The notes: generated by a model from the letters alone, not told the origin. DNA of 64,000 bases from Elizabethkingia bruuniana (GCF_002024805.1 NZ_CP014337.1:2542001-2606000); one strand, 5' to 3'. Shown: positions 33,569 through 42,268, counted from the first letter of the stretch. Numbers and translations are program-made.

Positions 33569-36241
33569 ATGAAATCAATTTTAAGATCAGGACTGTTGCT
33601 CCTGAATCTATTTCTGTTTATGAACATCAATGCCCAGAGCTCTCTAAAAAAAGAAACTTATGTTGTAAAAGGAGCCTGTGAAATGTGTAAAGCCAGAATA
33701 GAAAAAGCAGCAAAGACTAAAGGTGTAAAAACTGCGCAATGGAGCCCGGAAACACAGATATTAACTGTTGAATATAATCCAGACAATACGAATACCGATG
33801 TAATCCTTCAGCAAGTAGCGGATGCAGGACATGATAATGAAAAATATACAGCTAAAGACGCTATTTATAACAAATTACCTGCATGCTGTCATTATAGCAG
33901 GGATGCTAAACCAAATCCGGAACACACTGTAAACAAAGTTTCATTCTATGTGAAAGGAAACTGTGACATGTGCAAAGCCCGTATAGAAAAAGCTTCCAAA
34001 GATGCAGGTGCATTAAGTGCTGAATGGAAGGCGGATGAGCAAAAACTTTATCTTGAACTGGATCCGGCAAAAACCACTGCTGAAAAAGTTCTGCAGAAAG
34101 TTGCAGATGCCGGGCATGATAATGAAAAGTTTAAAGCAGATGATAAAACATACTCAAAACTGCCTGCATGCTGCCATTTCGATCGTACCACTGCATTTGG
34201 AGAAGCAAATACAAAAGTACATTCGGATAAAATAAATACCGAAGTAAAAAATGAAGAAGAAGACCACCAGCAAAGTGATAAAGGAAAAGAAAAACAAATT
34301 GGTGGGGTTACGATAACTAAAGCTGCCGAGGCAACTGCTCTAAACAAGAAGGAGGTTGGATTGACTTTCAACATTAATCCAAAAGAATTATTAAAAGCAG
34401 CATGCTGCAATCTTTCTGAAAGTTTTGAAACCAATGCAACGGTAGATGTTTCGTTCAGCAACGCTGTAACCGGAACAAAACAGCTTAAAATGCTGGGATT
34501 GGACCAGAAATATACCAGCCTTACAAAGGAACAACTTCCGGAAATACGAGGACTGGCTTCCGCATATGGACTTAACTTTATTCCGGGACGCTGGATTGGC
34601 GGGATTCAGCTAACAAAAGGAGGAAGCACTGTAGTTAATGGATATGAAAGTATTACAGGACAGATTAACACGGAACTTCTGAAATCTGAAAATGAAAAAC
34701 CAACAACAGAACTTAATCTGTTCTCTGATTTTAACGGACGTGCTGAAGCCAATATTACCCATACTTCTCAGGTTGCTGAAAAATGGAATCAAAGTATATT
34801 ATTACACGGTAACGGAACTTTCGGGGATACCGATATGAACAATGATGGTTTTCTAGATCGTCCAAAGGGAACACAGCTAAATGCAGCTTACCTACTTAAT
34901 TATAATGATCTTAATAATAGTGGATTCGGCTCTCATTTCGGGATTAACTTTGTAAAAGATGAAAGAACTGCCGGCCAGATCGGTTATAACAAAAGACTTA
35001 ATCAGAGTCAACAAAATTTATATGGTGTCGGCATTGATATTTCCCGCTTTCAGGCATGGAATAAAACAGGGTATGTTTTCAAAGGAAAACCATATCAAAG
35101 TTTAGGCTGGATGAATCAGTTTACTTATCATCAGCAGGATAGTTTCTTCGGATTGCGTAATTACTTTGGAAAACAGTCTACCTTTTATTCCAATTTAATT
35201 TTTGAAAGTATTATTGGAAATACCAACCACAAGTACAAAGTTGGAGCAAGCTTTTTATTAGATGATTACAATGAAGATTATCTGACAGCTAATTATAAAA
35301 GACAGGAGACTGTTCCGGGCTTTTTTGCAGAATACACCTTAACAGGGGCCAAATATGTTTTGGTAGCCGGTGCACGTGTGGATTTTCATAATCTTGCAGG
35401 TACCCAGTTCACACCAAGGCTTAACTTCAAATATGACATCACTCCCAAAACTATTTTAAGGTTATCTGCTGGTAGAGGATTCAGAACTGCCAATATTTTT
35501 GCGGAAAGCCAGCAATATTTTGCTTCCAACAGAAGTATCGAGATTTTATCCAACAACGGAAATATCTATGGACTAAAACCTGAGATTGCATGGAATTACG
35601 GATTGAGCCTGCAGCAGGAATTCAAAATTTTCAATAAAAAATCCACAATCATAGCAGACGTTTTCAGAACAGATTTTCAGAATCAGGTCATTACAGATTT
35701 AGATCAGTATACCAACAAGATTCTGTTTTATAATCTGGAAGGAAAATCTTTTGCCAATAGTGTACAAGTACAATGGGATCTTACTCCTGCTAAAAACCTG
35801 GATCTGAGGTTGGCTTACAAATATTACAATGTAGAGACCGACTATCTTTCAGGCAGAAGAAAGGCTCCTTTTATGGCAAAACACAGAGGTTTCTTCAACG
35901 CCGCTTATGCAACTAATAAAAATGACAAAGGCGGTTTCTGGAGTTTCGACGCTACATTAAACTGGATTGGAAAACAAAGAATCCCTTTCACACAGAGTAA
36001 TCCACAAGAGTTCAGACTTCCTGATTATTCCAATGCATATACGACTTTAAATGCCCAGATTTCGAAAAATCTGAATGAAAAGGTAAGAATATATGCCGGT
36101 GGTGAAAACCTGACGAATTACAAGCAGAAAAATGCTATTCTGGATGCTAAAAATCCTTTTGGTAATTACTTCGATGGCGGAATGGTCTATGCACCAATTA
36201 TGGGAGCCAATTTCTATATAGGTTTAGACCTTAAGTTTTAA
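33569..36241 (+). CDS. TonB-dependent receptor with two N-terminal heavy-metal-associated (HMA) domains
   Basis: 890 residues. After a signal peptide (to about Ala22-Gln23) there are two tandem HMA units 95 residues apart: Cys37-Glu-Met-Cys40 (VKGACEMCKARIEKA) and Cys132-Asp-Met-Cys135 (VKGNCDMCKARIEKA), each ending in LPACCH (103-108 and 198-203). An acidic linker (about 215-243) follows, then a plug domain (KAACCNLSESFETNATVDVS, LPEIRGLASAYGLNFIPG) and a 22-strand-type barrel ending GLDLKF. The HMA pair occupies the place where related receptors carry a carboxypeptidase-regulatory-like domain. It is predicted in the outer membrane, with HMA domains in the periplasm handing over Cu or another soft metal. 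A strong terminator follows. Confidence 0.9.
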   Translation: MKSILRSGLLLLNLFLFMNINAQSSLKKETYVVKGACEMCKARIEKAAKTKGVKTAQWSPETQILTVEYNPDNTNTDVILQQVADAGHDNEKYTAKDAIYNKLPACCHYSRDAKPNPEHTVNKVSFYVKGNCDMCKARIEKASKDAGALSAEWKADEQKLYLELDPAKTTAEKVLQKVADAGHDNEKFKADDKTYSKLPACCHFDRTTAFGEANTKVHSDKINTEVKNEEEDHQQSDKGKEKQIGGVTITKAAEATALNKKEVGLTFNINPKELLKAACCNLSESFETNATVDVSFSNAVTGTKQLKMLGLDQKYTSLTKEQLPEIRGLASAYGLNFIPGRWIGGIQLTKGGSTVVNGYESITGQINTELLKSENEKPTTELNLFSDFNGRAEANITHTSQVAEKWNQSILLHGNGTFGDTDMNNDGFLDRPKGTQLNAAYLLNYNDLNNSGFGSHFGINFVKDERTAGQIGYNKRLNQSQQNLYGVGIDISRFQAWNKTGYVFKGKPYQSLGWMNQFTYHQQDSFFGLRNYFGKQSTFYSNLIFESIIGNTNHKYKVGASFLLDDYNEDYLTANYKRQETVPGFFAEYTLTGAKYVLVAGARVDFHNLAGTQFTPRLNFKYDITPKTILRLSAGRGFRTANIFAESQQYFASNRSIEILSNNGNIYGLKPEIAWNYGLSLQQEFKIFNKKSTIIADVFRTDFQNQVITDLDQYTNKILFYNLEGKSFANSVQVQWDLTPAKNLDLRLAYKYYNVETDYLSGRRKAPFMAKHRGFFNAAYATNKNDKGGFWSFDATLNWIGKQRIPFTQSNPQEFRLPDYSNAYTTLNAQISKNLNEKVRIYAGGENLTNYKQKNAILDAKNPFGNYFDGGMVYAPIMGANFYIGLDLKF

Positions 36242-36280
36242 TTATTTTTCTCTTAACATAGTCTTAGGCTATTTTTCCAG

Positions 36281-36313
36281 GAGAGTCTTCCGTTCGGAAG
36301 GCTCTCTTTTTTT
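36281..36313 (+). terminator. Terminator of the HMA-TonB receptor gene
   Basis: GAGAGTCTTCCG with CGGAAGGCTCTC (36281-36292 / 36295-36306; one G-T pair), then TTTTTTT. Confidence 0.88.
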
Positions 36314-36337
36314 AATAACTTTTAACCTGCATAACAA

Positions 36338-36361
36338 AAGCGCCCGGTTTACCGGGCGCTT
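36338..36361 (-). terminator. Terminator of the ferredoxin-NADP reductase gene
   Basis: AAGCGCCCGGT (36338-36348) pairs with ACCGGGCGCTT (36351-36361), 26 bp beyond the minus-strand stop. The T-run on the minus side is short. Confidence 0.75.
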
Positions 36362-36386
36362 CTTCAATTATATATGTAAAAATCAA

Positions 36387-37439
36387 TTAGTCAATTGACT
36401 TCACTACTGCTTTTTCAGCTTCTTTTCTGGTACCGTCAAATCCGTCTACTCCACTCACGGTTGTATACTTCAGTACGAATTTTTTACCAGGATTTAAACG
36501 GTTATAGATTCCCTGACACATTAAAGTCGCTTCGTGGAAACCACAAAGGATTAACTTCATTTTACCAGGATAAGTATTGATATCCCCAATCGCATAGATG
36601 CCCTCAACATTCGTTTGGTAATCCAGTGCATTGTTTACTTTAATTGAATTTTTCTCTATCTCTAGTCCCCAGTTTGCAATAGGTCCTAATTTAGGAGTTA
36701 ATCCAAATAAAGGAATCAGATAATCAGTTTCAATAGAAACACGCTCTCCGTCTTTTTCAATCTCGATTGCAGAAAGAGTTCCGTTTCCTTCCAATCCTAC
36801 TACTTCAGCAGGAGTGATCAGATTAATTTTACCCTCCTGTTTTAGCTTTTGTACTTTTTCAACAGAGTCCAGTGCACCACGGAATTCATTTCTTCTGTGA
36901 ATTAATGTTACATCTGAAGCTACTTCTGCCAAGAAAATGGACCAGTCCAGCGCAGAATCTCCTCCACCAGCGATAACAATTTTTTTATCTCTGTACATTT
37001 CAGGATTTCTTACGAAGTACTCCACTCCTTTTTCTTCAAAAGCTTCGATATTATCAAGTTGTGGTTTTCTTGGTTCAAAACTTCCTAACCCCCCGGCGAT
37101 AGCAATAGCTTTACCTTTTATTTTAGTTCCTCTGCTGGTCTCAACAATAAAAAGTCCGTCTTCTGTCTTTTCATAAGATACAGCTGTTTCACTTAGTGAG
37201 AAGCCTGGTTCAAACTGCTTAATCTGTTCCATAAGATTATGAACCAATACACCTGCATCTACCGAAGGAAATCCCGGGATATCGAAGATTGGTTTCTTAG
37301 GGTATAATTCAGCCAGCTGACCTCCAGGTTGTGGCAAAGCATCTATAATATGGCATCTTAGCTTAAGTAATCCTGCCTCGAAAACGGCAAATAGTCCAGT
37401 AGGACCTGCTCCTATAATAATGATATCAGTTTCAATCAT
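36387..37439 (-). CDS. Thioredoxin-reductase-like ferredoxin-NADP(+) reductase
   Basis: 350 residues. FAD motif IIIGAGPTGLFAVFEAGLL at the N-terminus, PGGQLAELYPKKPIFDIPGF, NAD(P) motif IAGGGDSALDWSIFLAEVA, and GIYAIGDINTYPGKMKLILCGF. The fold is that of thioredoxin reductase, but the CxxC redox pair is absent, which is diagnostic for the TrxR-like FNR class (YumC-type). It transfers electrons between NADPH and ferredoxin; the 2Fe-2S ferredoxin at 32662 is a plausible partner. The promoter has TATCTTTG 26 nt upstream, and a GC-rich hairpin follows the stop. Confidence 0.93.
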   Translation of the reverse strand: MIETDIIIIGAGPTGLFAVFEAGLLKLRCHIIDALPQPGGQLAELYPKKPIFDIPGFPSVDAGVLVHNLMEQIKQFEPGFSLSETAVSYEKTEDGLFIVETSRGTKIKGKAIAIAGGLGSFEPRKPQLDNIEAFEEKGVEYFVRNPEMYRDKKIVIAGGGDSALDWSIFLAEVASDVTLIHRRNEFRGALDSVEKVQKLKQEGKINLITPAEVVGLEGNGTLSAIEIEKDGERVSIETDYLIPLFGLTPKLGPIANWGLEIEKNSIKVNNALDYQTNVEGIYAIGDINTYPGKMKLILCGFHEATLMCQGIYNRLNPGKKFVLKYTTVSGVDGFDGTRKEAEKAVVKSID

Positions 37440-37465
37440 ATCGCTCAGTTATTATTTAGAAAAAA

Positions 37466-37473
37466 CAAAGATA
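37466..37473 (-). promoter_or_regulatory. -7 element of the FNR gene
   Basis: Minus-strand TATCTTTG, 26 nt before the ATG. Confidence 0.55.
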
Positions 37474-37623
37474 GGAATACCATTGCAAATAGCCTGATTG
37501 GTTTTCATGATGTTCGTCATTGAATTCATAAAACATTAATAATTTTTTCATCGTAAATACCGATGAAATTTGTACTTTAGGCTTTGGCAAAGTTTTTGAA
37601 AACATATAGTTATAAAATTGTGT

Positions 37624-38388
37624 ATGAGGAATTTTTTTACAGCAATATTTGTATTTAGTATCGTATTTATAAATGCTCAGTTCGACAGCGTCAATTCAGG
37701 GGAAATATTAAAATATCGTATTCATTACGGTTTTCTAAATGCAGGTTTTGCAACACTCTCCACCAAGAAAACTACATATAACGGGGCACCTCATCTCTAC
37801 GTAAGAGGTGAAGGTCGAAGCTCCGGAGCAGTACGGGCTTTTTTTAAAGTCGATGATATCTATGAAAGTTATATTAATCTGAGAACCAACCAGCCAAGTT
37901 TCTATGTACGAAACGTAAGCGAGGGAAGCTACCGTAAAAATCTGGCGTCTACATTCAACCATAGTAACCATACTGTAAGTTTACACGACAAAATAAAAAA
38001 TGAGACCCGTAACTTTAATGTTAATAGTGATATACAGGACATGCTATCGTCGTTTTACTATCTGCGTACACTGAGTACTGACCAGCTAAAAGTTGGCAGC
38101 TCTGTTAAGCTGAATGTATGGATCGATGATGAAATCTATCCTTTTATGCTAAAAGTTGTAGGTACTGAAATGATGAGCACAAAGTTTGGAAAAATCAACT
38201 GTCTTAAAATTATTCCTTCAGTAATGAGCGGACGTGTTTTCAAGGCTAAAGAAGGGGTGACTATGTGGGTAACTAATGATGCTAATCATATTCCTATCCA
38301 AATGAAAGCTGAACTGGCAGTAGGATCTCTAAAAGCTGATCTTATAGAGTATTCTAATGTAAAGTATCCACTACGTTTTGCTAAATAA
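37624..38388 (+). CDS. DUF3108-type exported protein
   Basis: 254 residues from the ATG at 37624; a TTG two codons earlier is a weaker start. The signal peptide MRNFFTAIFVFSIVFINAQF leads into a beta-rich domain with EILKYRIHYGFLNAGFATL, the typical DUF3108 opening, RGEGRSSGAVRAFFKVDDIYESY, and GVTMWVTNDANHIPIQMKAEL. DUF3108 proteins are periplasmic, related in fold to lipoprotein or LPS-handling half-barrels, with no established function in Bacteroidota. Monocistronic; convergent with pheS through a GC-rich terminator. Confidence 0.85.
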   Translation: MRNFFTAIFVFSIVFINAQFDSVNSGEILKYRIHYGFLNAGFATLSTKKTTYNGAPHLYVRGEGRSSGAVRAFFKVDDIYESYINLRTNQPSFYVRNVSEGSYRKNLASTFNHSNHTVSLHDKIKNETRNFNVNSDIQDMLSSFYYLRTLSTDQLKVGSSVKLNVWIDDEIYPFMLKVVGTEMMSTKFGKINCLKIIPSVMSGRVFKAKEGVTMWVTNDANHIPIQMKAELAVGSLKADLIEYSNVKYPLRFAK

Positions 38389-38416
38389 ATAATTGACATT
38401 ATTACTAACAAAATAA

Positions 38417-38447
38417 AATGGCCGGAAATATCCGGCCATTTATTATT
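38417..38447. terminator. Bidirectional terminator
   Basis: AATGGCCGGA (38417-38426) pairs with TCCGGCCATT (38431-38440), loop AATA, with A/T-rich flanks. It lies between convergent DUF3108 and pheS genes. Confidence 0.9.
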
Positions 38448-38469
38448 TTATATCAGAATAATCTGAATC

Positions 38470-39480
38470 TTACAAATGTTTGAATTGCTCCAACATACGT
38501 ACGTCATTTTCAAAGAACATACGGATATCAGACATTTGGTAAAGCAACATTACGATACGCTCGATTCCCATACCAAAAGCAAAACCACTGTATTCATCAG
38601 GATTAATGTTTACATTTTTCAGAACCGCAGGATCTACCATTCCGCAACCCATAATCTCTAACCAGCCTGTACCTTTAGTAATTCTGTAATCGGTTTCAGA
38701 GTTTAGTCCCCAATATACATCTACTTCAGCACTTGGCTCAGTAAATGGAAAGTATGAAGGACGCATTCTGATCTGAGATTTACCAAATAGTTCTGTAGTA
38801 AAGTACTGAATTGTTTGTTTAAGATCTGCAAATGATACATTCTTATCTATATACAAACCTTCTATCTGATGGAATATACAGTGTGAACGGGATGAAATAG
38901 CCTCGTTACGGAAAACTCTTCCCGGTGACAAAATTCTCATCGGAGGTTCGTTGTTTTCCATATATCTAATCTGTACAGAAGAAGTATGCGTTCTTAAAAG
39001 AATATCCGGATCCTTCTCAATAAAGAAAGTATCCTGCATATCTCTTGCCGGGTGGTATTCCGGTAAGTTCAATGCGGTGAAATTATGCCAGTCGTCTTCA
39101 ATCTCTGGTCCGTCTGCTACAGCAAAACCAATAGACTTAAAGATTTCAATAATTCTGTTCTTAACCAGATTAATAGGATGTCTGCTTCCTAACTCTTCAG
39201 GAAATCCAGGTTTTGTAAGGTCTATTTTCTCAGTAGTCGTTTCTTCAGAAATACCTGCTTTCAGATCTTCAATTTTAGCATTTACAGCCTGCTTCAGGGT
39301 ATTAATTTTCTGCCCGAATTCTTTTTTTTGTTCATTCGGAACATCTTTAAACTTCTCAAAAAGCTCTGTTACACTTCCTTTTTTACCAATAAAGGCAATA
39401 CGGAACTTCTCGATTTCTTCTTTATTTTTGGTATGAAATTGTTGTACCTGACCCAGTAATTCTTCTATTTTCTCTAGCAT
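38470..39480 (-). CDS. pheS: Phenylalanyl-tRNA synthetase alpha subunit
   Basis: 336 residues from the ATG at 39480; the frame is open further upstream, but that extension lies across the promoter (39499-39506) and lacks the family start MLEKIEELL. The N-terminal helical arm is followed by the class II core: [21 protein letters not shown], motif 2 [19 protein letters not shown], and motif 3 [20 protein letters not shown]. PheS pairs with PheT to charge tRNA-Phe. pheT is not next to it here, as often in Bacteroidota. Confidence 0.97.
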   Translation of the reverse strand: MLEKIEELLGQVQQFHTKNKEEIEKFRIAFIGKKGSVTELFEKFKDVPNEQKKEFGQKINTLKQAVNAKIEDLKAGISEETTTEKIDLTKPGFPEELGSRHPINLVKNRIIEIFKSIGFAVADGPEIEDDWHNFTALNLPEYHPARDMQDTFFIEKDPDILLRTHTSSVQIRYMENNEPPMRILSPGRVFRNEAISSRSHCIFHQIEGLYIDKNVSFADLKQTIQYFTTELFGKSQIRMRPSYFPFTEPSAEVDVYWGLNSETDYRITKGTGWLEIMGCGMVDPAVLKNVNINPDEYSGFAFGMGIERIVMLLYQMSDIRMFFENDVRMLEQFKHL

Positions 39481-39498
39481 CTTATAAAAATTGCAGCA

Positions 39499-39506
39499 CA
39501 AATTTA
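39499..39506 (-). promoter_or_regulatory. -7 element of pheS
   Basis: Minus-strand TAAATTTG, 18 nt before the start codon at 39480. Confidence 0.6.
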
Positions 39507-39588
39507 AGGTTTTTATCGGACTTTTATAAAAAAGAAAATCCACTCTTGTTTCCAAAAGCAGATTTTCTCCATCACATATTACTTAAAA

Positions 39589-40248
39589 CTATCTCTTTTC
39601 TAATGCTTTTACATTAATCTGCAGACTTACTTCATCTTTAATAACACCATTGCTGGCAGGAGAAGTAAAGTTAACACCAAAGTCGCGTCTGTTGATGTCT
39701 TTTTTCTCAGATTTAATAGTTGCCACACCATCTTTCACCACTACATTGGTATTAAAGCTTATTGGCTTAGATACTCCTTTTAATGTAAGGTTTCCGTCGA
39801 TCAATGTATTATAATCTCCGGTTTCATTCGGGGTAACTTTAGTAATTTCAAAAGATGCTGTAGGGAATTTCTCTACTTCAAAGAAATCACCACTCTTAAG
39901 GTGGCCATCAAGCTTTGCCTGATTTTCTTTATCATCTTTTAAATCTTCAGAAGTTAAGGTATTCATGGATGCTACAAAATTACCGGATTCCAGTTTACCG
40001 TCTTTTACGGTAACTTCGCCACTTTCAAACTTAATAGTCCCGAAATGAGAAGTATTATCTGATTTAAAAATCTTATAACCTGTCCATTCGATTTTACTGT
40101 TCAGTGTATCAACTGCGAAAACGGCTCCATCTTTAGTTGTAGTTACTGCGCCGGACTCACTTGTTACTGGTTTATCTTTCCCGCAGGAAATTACCAGAAA
40201 AGTTCCCATAAGAGCCAATGCAGACACCCATAAAAATCTTTTTTTCAT
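39589..40248 (-). CDS. YceI-family lipoprotein
   Basis: 219 residues. The signal MKKRFLWVSALALMGTFLVISCG has lipobox VISC (Cys22). The YceI lipocalin-like beta barrel occupies about 45-215: FAVDTLNSKIEWTGYKIF, HFGTIKFESGEVTVKDGKL, HLKSGDFFEVEKFPTASFEI and DINRRDFGVNFTSPASNG. YceI proteins bind polyisoprenoids or other amphiphilic molecules; the ligand here is unknown. It lies 84 bp from the divergent ABC ATPase and 108 bp after pheS in the same direction. Confidence 0.92.
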   Translation of the reverse strand: MKKRFLWVSALALMGTFLVISCGKDKPVTSESGAVTTTKDGAVFAVDTLNSKIEWTGYKIFKSDNTSHFGTIKFESGEVTVKDGKLESGNFVASMNTLTSEDLKDDKENQAKLDGHLKSGDFFEVEKFPTASFEITKVTPNETGDYNTLIDGNLTLKGVSKPISFNTNVVVKDGVATIKSEKKDINRRDFGVNFTSPASNGVIKDEVSLQINVKALEKR

Positions 40249-40319
40249 TATTTTGTAATTTATTTTAACAATTAGTTTCGTAAATTTAATAAAAAAATAC
40301 TAATAAACCTACAAAAGGT

Positions 40320-40327
40320 TATTTTTG
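40320..40327 (+). promoter_or_regulatory. -7 element directly before the ABC ATPase ATG
   Basis: TATTTTTG with only CAAG before the ATG at 40332. A leaderless mRNA is predicted. Confidence 0.55.
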
Positions 40328-40331
40328 CAAG

Positions 40332-41270
40332 ATGTTACTCAGTATACAAGGAATAGACTTTGGTTATAGTCAGGACAAACTTATCTTCAACAATCTTCAT
40401 CTCGGCTTAGAGCAGGGAAAGATTATGGCACTGATAGGTGAAAGCGGATGTGGAAAGACAACATTGCTAAACATTATATATGGTTTAAGCGATTGGTATA
40501 AAGGGAAAATATGTTTTGACAATAGAGAAATATATGGTCCGAAAGCAAATATAATTCCAGGTGAAAAAGACATGAAGCTAGTGGCTCAGCACTATGATCT
40601 GATGCCCTACTCTACAGTCTACGATAATGTGGGGAAATTTCTTTCGAATATAGATCTTAAGGCAAAGAAGGACAAAGTTTATCAGCTTCTGGAAATTGTA
40701 GGGCTGGAAGATTATATGGATGAATATCCTAAAAACTTAAGCGGCGGGCAGAAACAGCGTGTTGCTATTGCCCAGGCTTTATCTCAGTTGCCTAAATTAT
40801 TACTTCTGGATGAACCTTTCAGTAATCTCGATTTTTCCAGGAAAACACAACTACGGGATAAGCTGTTTGCTTATGTCCGTGAACAAAATATCAGTCTGAT
40901 TATCAGCACACACGATATCACAGAAATCCTGCCATGGATAGATGAAGTGGTTGTTTTACAGGAAGGGCGCCTTATTCAGAAAGATTCTCCGGAGGCTCTT
41001 TTTCAATCACCATATAATCCTTATGTGGCGAGATTATTGGGCGAAGTAAATCTTTTAACACCCGAACAACAAAAGGAGCTTGGTCTGCCAAATTGGTTTT
41101 ATTTTCCACATCAGTTAAAGTTTACCGAAAATGAAGGAACAGATGCAGAAGTTATAGAATCTGGTTTTTCGGGAGGTTTTTACAGAAACCTTGTCAATGT
41201 TAAAGGCTATACATTTATTGTATATACTGCCCAAAAGAAAGCGGGGAAATTAAAAATAAGTTTTCTTTAA
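40332..41270 (+). CDS. ABC transporter ATP-binding protein (no permease nearby)
   Basis: 312 residues. Walker A GESGCGKTT (about 37-45), Q-loop LVAQHYDLMP, signature LSGGQKQRVAIAQAL (about 136), Walker B LLLLDEPFSNLD, and switch His in ISTHDITE are all intact. After the nucleotide-binding domain (about 1-230) come 80 residues resembling a small C-terminal regulatory (TOBE-like) domain, as in Fe/spermidine/phosphonate importers. No permease or binding protein is adjacent, so the transported substrate cannot be named. It starts 4 nt after a -7 element. It is divergent from the YceI gene. Confidence 0.9.
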   Translation: MLLSIQGIDFGYSQDKLIFNNLHLGLEQGKIMALIGESGCGKTTLLNIIYGLSDWYKGKICFDNREIYGPKANIIPGEKDMKLVAQHYDLMPYSTVYDNVGKFLSNIDLKAKKDKVYQLLEIVGLEDYMDEYPKNLSGGQKQRVAIAQALSQLPKLLLLDEPFSNLDFSRKTQLRDKLFAYVREQNISLIISTHDITEILPWIDEVVVLQEGRLIQKDSPEALFQSPYNPYVARLLGEVNLLTPEQQKELGLPNWFYFPHQLKFTENEGTDAEVIESGFSGGFYRNLVNVKGYTFIVYTAQKKAGKLKISFL

Positions 41271-41313
41271 CAAGCTTTAAAAACTTAAATATTAAATATT
41301 TACACCCAATGTT

Positions 41314-41343
41314 TTTGGTTTGTAAACATTTTTTTTATCTTTG
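41314..41343 (+). promoter_or_regulatory. Promoter without an associated gene
   Basis: TTTG-N18-TATCTTTG, in the gap downstream of the ABC ATPase gene. Confidence 0.5.
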
Positions 41344-41348
41344 CCCAA

Positions 41349-41608
41349 GAAGATATTCAAGGAAATTTTTGGTTATTCTCTTTCTGCCTTGTAAAACTGA
41401 AATTAGCGTTCGCAATGAAAGTTTTTTGAAAGTTGCCCTGCCAAATTTTTCCTTTTTTATTTTTTGCCTATTACTTTTTCTCAATTTCACATTATATTTA
41501 ATTACGATTTTAGGTCCTACACTCAATAATAAGTGGAGAACTTTATTTTGTGGTATACCTCTTAGAAATTATAATAAAAAAGACTTTATCCTGATGGATA
41601 AAGTCTTT
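41349..41608 (+). ncRNA. Candidate small RNA transcription unit (uncertain)
   Basis: In the 547-bp gap 41271-41817, TTTG (41314-41317) and TATCTTTG (41336-41343), spaced 18 bp, form a good promoter with no convincing gene behind it. The frame 41309-41620 starts upstream of the promoter and reads through a hairpin, so it is not a gene. A perfect 13-bp stem AAAGACTTTATCC / GGATAAAGTCTTT (41579-41608) would end a 260-nt RNA. Its U-run is weak on the plus strand and better on minus, so the RNA is tentative. Confidence 0.3.
41579..41608. terminator. Terminator hairpin, best for minus-strand transcripts
   Basis: A perfect 13-bp stem with a TGAT loop. On the minus strand it is followed by TTTTTT, making it a likely end of the phnA mRNA; on the plus strand it has only three Ts within the stem. 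Confidence 0.65.
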
Positions 41609-41640
41609 ATCTATAAATGACTGTTTAAATTTAAAATAAA

Positions 41641-41745
41641 AACACTTAAGGCACCTTAGATTATCGCTTTAGCATATATAAAGAAGCTCACTTAAGATTA
41701 AAAATCAAAGATTTTTAAATCCTCATGTGCCCTCATGTGAACTTT
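41641..41745. repeat. Gene-free segment with short direct and inverted repeats
   Basis: CACTTAAG occurs at 41642 and again at 41690. CCTCATGTG is directly repeated near 41720-41740. A TTAAAAATC / GATTTTTAA hairpin lies near 41697-41718. It looks like an interspersed intergenic repeat but cannot be confirmed from one copy. Confidence 0.35.
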
Positions 41746-41817
41746 TTTATAATGAATAATCTATTCCTAAAGTGTTAAAAAATTAAACAAACCCTAAACT
41801 TAAATAAGAGTTATTGA

Positions 41818-42156
41818 TTAACCTTTTTTTACAAATTCGGATTTCAAGGCCATTGATCCAAATCCATCAATTTTACAATCGATGTTATGATCGCTTCCTG
41901 GTCTCAATCTGATATTTTTAACCTTAGTTCCGGCTTTTACTGGCTTTGGCGCTCCTTTTACAGGCAAATCTTTTACTACGACTACAGAGTCTCCATCCTG
42001 CAATTCATTCCCGTTGGAATCAAAAACTTTATCATCACTGTCTGCTGAAACATCCGCCGGATCCCACTCGTGAAAACACTGGGAACACACCATAAGATTA
42101 TCCTGCGGATAGGTAAATTCCGAATTACATTTCGGACAAAGTATCGTATCGCTCAT
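41818..42156 (-). CDS. PhnA/YjdM-family zinc-ribbon protein
   Basis: 112 residues from the ATG at 42156; the frame extends upstream, but the -7 element at 42174-42181 places the start here, and [15 protein letters not shown] is the family N-terminus. The zinc ribbon has CPKC and CSQC pairs ([21 protein letters not shown]). The C-terminal domain reads [31 protein letters not shown] and ends [19 protein letters not shown]. Despite the PhnA name, the family is not a proven phosphonoacetate hydrolase; its role is unknown. Confidence 0.92.
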   Translation of the reverse strand: MSDTILCPKCNSEFTYPQDNLMVCSQCFHEWDPADVSADSDDKVFDSNGNELQDGDSVVVVKDLPVKGAPKPVKAGTKVKNIRLRPGSDHNIDCKIDGFGSMALKSEFVKKG

Positions 42157-42173
42157 AATAATTATATTTTTTG

Positions 42174-42181
42174 CAAAGATA
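42174..42181 (-). promoter_or_regulatory. -7 element of the PhnA-type gene
   Basis: Minus-strand TATCTTTG, 17 nt before the ATG at 42156. Confidence 0.6.
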
Positions 42182-42260
42182 AGATTTCTGAAACCCAAGT
42201 CAAATCTTTCCTTTCTCAGGGCTTAATTTCGGCATTTTTGCGTTTACTCTAATTTAAACG

Positions 42261-42268
42261 TATTTTTG
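42261..42268 (+). promoter_or_regulatory. -7 element of the RsmB-type methyltransferase gene
   Basis: TATTTTTG, 24 nt before the ATG at 42293. It is followed by a small hairpin GCAGT-GCAAA-ACTGC in the 5' leader. Confidence 0.6.

Noticed and set aside
41349-41608. Assignment of the candidate RNA as 6S RNA
   Set aside because: I could not pair the ends into the expected long bulged hairpin by eye; it stays an unclassified candidate.
41309-41620. 103-codon open frame with a hydrophobic stretch
   Set aside because: It starts upstream of the -7 element at 41336 and reads through the 41579-41608 hairpin, has biased AT-rich composition and no recognisable domain.
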